Origin: Lucinisca nassula | Taxonomy: Eukaryota; Mollusca; Bivalvia; Lucinida; Lucinidae | Assembly (NCBI GenBank): GCA_963580285.1 | Contig: OY757026.1 | Location: 50,009,143-50,073,142, forward strand | DNA: 64,000 bases | Reading direction: 5' to 3' | Part shown: positions 60,880 through 64,000 of the stretch, piece by piece | Layout: every line of letters begins with the position of its first letter | How positions within the stretch are numbered: the first letter of the stretch is position 1 | Translations under genes and position numbers: made by a program | Notes under the pieces: generated by a model | The model's input: only the letters and a program-made list of their open reading frames with translations | Told to the model about the DNA's origin: nothing | The model's database searches: none

Positions 60880-61232
60880 GGGTTACCGCCGCCACACATT
60901 CCCACACACCAGCTGTAGTGAAGTTAAATATGTTCTATAAAAGGGTTATCCTTTGCAAGCAAGGAATACACCACAGAACTGAAAAATATGGAGTGTATAT
61001 GTTTTCTGGGCCAGACTATCTAGGTTCGGCCAATTAGGCCTCATCAGTGACCCTAAGATATTTTCAAATTTCCACAATGGAATCATTGATCCCAAAGGAC
61101 AAGAAAATATAAATTACACTATGATGTAGGGCAGGGAGACGTTTTACCGCCGCCACACATTCCAACACACCAGCTGTAGATAAGTTAAATATGTTCTATA
61201 AAAGGGTTATCCTTTGGAAGCAAGGAATTTGG
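60880..61232. repeat. About 80-bp direct repeat, 266 bp apart
   Basis: ACCGCCGCCACACATTCCC, ACACCAGCTGTAG, TTAAATATGTTCTATAAAAGG and TTATCCTTTG then AAGCAAGGAA occur at 60883-60966 and 61148-61230. The block between is shared with 29940-30100. A shorter TATGTTCTATAAAAGGG is also at 60865. Confidence 0.85.
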
Positions 61233-61393
61233 GTTTAGGTTGGGTTTAGGGGTCTTCATTACACGGACTTGCTCACATGATGCACTGATTAACCTGTTCT
61301 TCATCTACTTTTTTACTGATAGTTGTCCCATATATTGATTGTTTTGGTTTAAAGGCACGTCCACCCTTGTTAGTCTTTTTGTGTCCTTTCCCA

Positions 61394-61539
61394 GAGAAAA
61401 GCAATAGAAGTGATAGTAGAGCAAATGAAAGTGAGGGACAGAAGAGAAAGAAGAAAATAAATATAAGTGCAGAAACAGAAGAAATCACAGTACCCCCCTT
61501 TACCATTACCTGTTGTAAGAACAGCAGGTCTTGTCCAGC
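61394..61539 (+). other. Weak exon candidate
   Basis: GTCCTTTCCCAG precedes 61394 and GTAAGC follows 61539. The frame is open (EKSNRSDSRANESEGQKRKK, then KINISAETEEITVPP). The charged composition could be a disordered region, but there is no partner exon or motif and the opposite strand is also open, so this remains uncertain. Confidence 0.2.
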
Positions 61540-61685
61540 TGTAAGCCAATATCAGTTGGACGCCCTATTGACGCAAGATAAACATCATCTTTGCCTCACC
61601 CAACCAACCTAATTGTCCCATACAGATTTGCCAAAAGGGCCTTCTATGTCAAGCCATCAGAAATTATCATGATTTGACAAACAGA

Positions 61686-61905
61686 GTGTAGGCAATGATC
61701 AGGAACCTATACAAAATATCTCGCATCTCCCATTCAAAACACCAAAACGAAAACGTCACGAATGGAAAGTCAGGAGGACAGGTATCTCCCCACATGGCCA
61801 AACAGCTATCCAAAATACAAAAAAGCATTAGGAATACATACATCTTAAAGACCAGCTATAAAAATAAGAAACCACAAAAGAAGGACCGCCTTGGAATGGG
61901 GTCAG
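61686..61905 (+). repeat. R9 repeat, diverged copy
   Basis: GCAATGATCAGGAACCTATAC, ATCTCGCATCTCCCATTC, CACATGGCCAAACAGC and TATCCAAAATACAAAAAAGC match R9 in order at low identity. Confidence 0.55.
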
Positions 61906-61959
61906 TAAGAAGTTTTACGTATGTTGGGGTTTGGGGTGGACACTTTAATTGATTTAAGG

Positions 61960-64000
61960 TGGCCTCAATCCTCACCCTTGGTTGTCTTGGTTAAAATTCA
62001 TTAGTTGTTCAGTCTGCATGATGGATTTCTAGCTCATAAATGCAACATCTCCGCGAACATAAAATCAAACGAATAAGGAGACGAGACAACGACGAGGACT
62101 CAACAGCATGGGATAGCTAGAATGCTGCAGCAAAGGAAACCCATAGTTAGGCTCCGGTTAGCCCTACCAGAGACAGAGCATCAGGCACCTACCTTCAGGC
62201 GTTCTGGTGGAAATCAATTCGTACTTATGAAAGGAACTGAATGACAGGTTAACTAATTTGAGGATGACACCTTATAGGTCAGATATTTTGAACAGGGACG
62301 ATGTTTGGCTTAATAAATGTAACGATTTCTATGTAAATCAAGCTTCTTCTTCTACACTTTTGTCAAGAAGGGTGGGAACATCGGGTTCAACACAGACTCT
62401 CGACTGACCTTTTCTGCATCTTCATGTAACGTGGTCACCACAATTTGCGCATGTTTGCCAAAATACAACCAAAACCAGAGTCATTCAATCAGCAAATAAG
62501 CTGAAGTATATCAAAGCCGCAGTTGGAGAATTACATGCTGATATTCAAATTTAGTAGAGTATCTTTTTCTGCAGCAAGTTAATGATAAAAACCAAAACAA
62601 ACCTATAAAACCTATAAAACATTTATGTAAAATCGTCGTTCAACCATGCAAATACTATGTAATGTTTCTTTTTGTTTGCAGACACATTTCGCAGACCCTC
62701 AGTCAAAAGGAGGCTGGATTATTCAGAGGCGTAAACTGATTAAAAAATACGTCTTTCCTTCAGTTATATAATACTTGACCGTTTGAAAAAAGACTGACAT
62801 AGGGTCGCGTTGTTCACTGAACTTTGTCGTCTTTCAGAGGTATTGCCGTCATGGTAACTTCATACCAAACTACAACTGTTAATCGAATTAATGGTTTATG
62901 AAGGCTGGAAAATGCAGCTAAGCCTTAAAGATAACCAAACAAGCGCAATCAGTAAAACAGAAAACTGTGGCTGCTGTATCATGACAACGCCAATTAAATA
63001 TGGTTTACGCTTGCCATCAAGCTTACGGGACTTTTAATTACCCTGAACATAAAGTTATAAATAAGCAGCCCATGGGAAACTACGCTCATCAGAGCTCAAG
63101 TGGGCATAAATTACCCCACCTTTGGTGGCCATTTATTTTAATCGACCATAATGGTTTAGTGGAGGCCAATCGAAGGACCATTGCTACCAAATTATTTTTT
63201 AAATCAACCATTGTTTTTGTCGCCGTCGCATACATTCTGGTCAGCTTTGAACAATATCAGCAGGTCTAAAGTCCAAAATGTTGCAAACCAAGGTCTTGTA
63301 TTTCCTGAGATGCAGAATTCAAAATCACTTTTGGCCATATGTTGGTTTGATGGTTTGACAATCACACAGATCCCTCAAACAAACTTTGATTTCTCGACCA
63401 CACTGATGCAGTATATGTAATTTGGTATCGGTTAGCACAGTAGTTTTGGAAAAAATAGTAATATGTAATCTTATGGCCCCAGGATCATTTAGCTCGTTGC
63501 AAATATCAACTCTGATGTCATTAGCTGCAACAGAACCAGAAAATCCTGTCTTTGCCATACAAAGCCCTAAGTGACCGTATGTGACCTTGACGTAAGAAAG
63601 GTCAAGGTCAACCAAATGTCATCATTTGAATAAATAAGAAAGGGACCGGGTCCCCTATATTGTATATCAAGTTTCAAGGTCATCGGTCTATTGGTTCTTG
63701 ATAATGGGCGATTTCAAAGGTTTTTTACCATATATGGGCATGGTGGACATTTTGGTCATGTGACCCAGACATTCAGAATATATGTTTGTTCTTCCACCCC
63801 ATGGCGGCTTCACATGTAATTTGGTTCCAATTGGCCTTGTAGTTTCAGAGTAGAAGTCGTTTGGATTTGTTTGGATGTTCAAATGAGAAAAGAGGGTAGG
63901 TACATTTATCTCCCCTTTTTATGTCTTTTTCCCCACTTTTTTGATTTTCTAACTCCATTTTCAAGATGCTGAGAGACCTCTCAATAAATTCATATCATAG
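61960..64000. other. No gene recognised; possible array relic at the end
   Basis: Most of this 2 kb has no repeat match and no convincing exon. Near 63570-63620 GTGACCTTGACG and AAAGGTCAAGGTCAACC, then CAAGTTTCAAGGTCATCGG at 63668, resemble units of the array elements, so a truncated member may run off the window edge. Confidence 0.4.

Overview
The window looks like nuclear DNA of a marine invertebrate, most probably a bivalve mollusc. It is AT-rich and has no bacterial-type operons. It is packed with tRNA-headed SINEs, Tc1/mariner and piggyBac-type debris, and short elements carrying internal minisatellite arrays, a mix I associate with bivalve genomes. The species is not identified.

Almost no host coding sequence is visible. 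The best candidates are two plus-strand exons at 6474-6571 and 10055-10173. Their splice phases match and together they give an open C-terminal peptide of about 70 residues of unknown family. Most long ORFs elsewhere are read-through of repeats.

Layout: 1-3570 holds a 2.9 kb inverted repeat whose arms carry diverged copies of one coding element. 4900-5900 is a tandem-array element with a second element inside it. 6.8-8.9 kb is nested SINEs. 13.2-14.2 kb is a 22-bp minisatellite with direction reversals. 14.4-17.5 kb and 19.7-20.9 kb are two Helentron-like elements with arrays of about 161 bp. 21-28 kb mixes piggyBac-type MITEs, SINEs, a third array element (24.4-26.2 kb) and pogo-like MITEs. 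33.7-36.2 kb is a decayed non-LTR retrotransposon split by MITEs. 36.8-37.9 kb is a SINE split by another 5'-truncated LINE. 44.4-45.8 kb is a GC-rich inverted-repeat element. 47.4-48.9 kb is a Tc1 transposon with a broken transposase. 57.9-58.7 kb is an array element sitting in a SINE tail. 59.5-64 kb is poorer in recognisable repeats.

How the parts relate: about 22 copies of one 300-bp SINE (here SINE A) share a core and a 3' tail with a tRNA-headed SINE (SINE B), which suggests both use one LINE. Several MITE families with TTAA-type duplications share one internal palindrome, and a second palindrome is shared by two other families. Insertion junctions with target-site duplications or matching empty sites allow a relative order of events in many places. 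All family letters (SINE A-G, H1-H7, P1, P2, M1-M4) are labels made up for this report.
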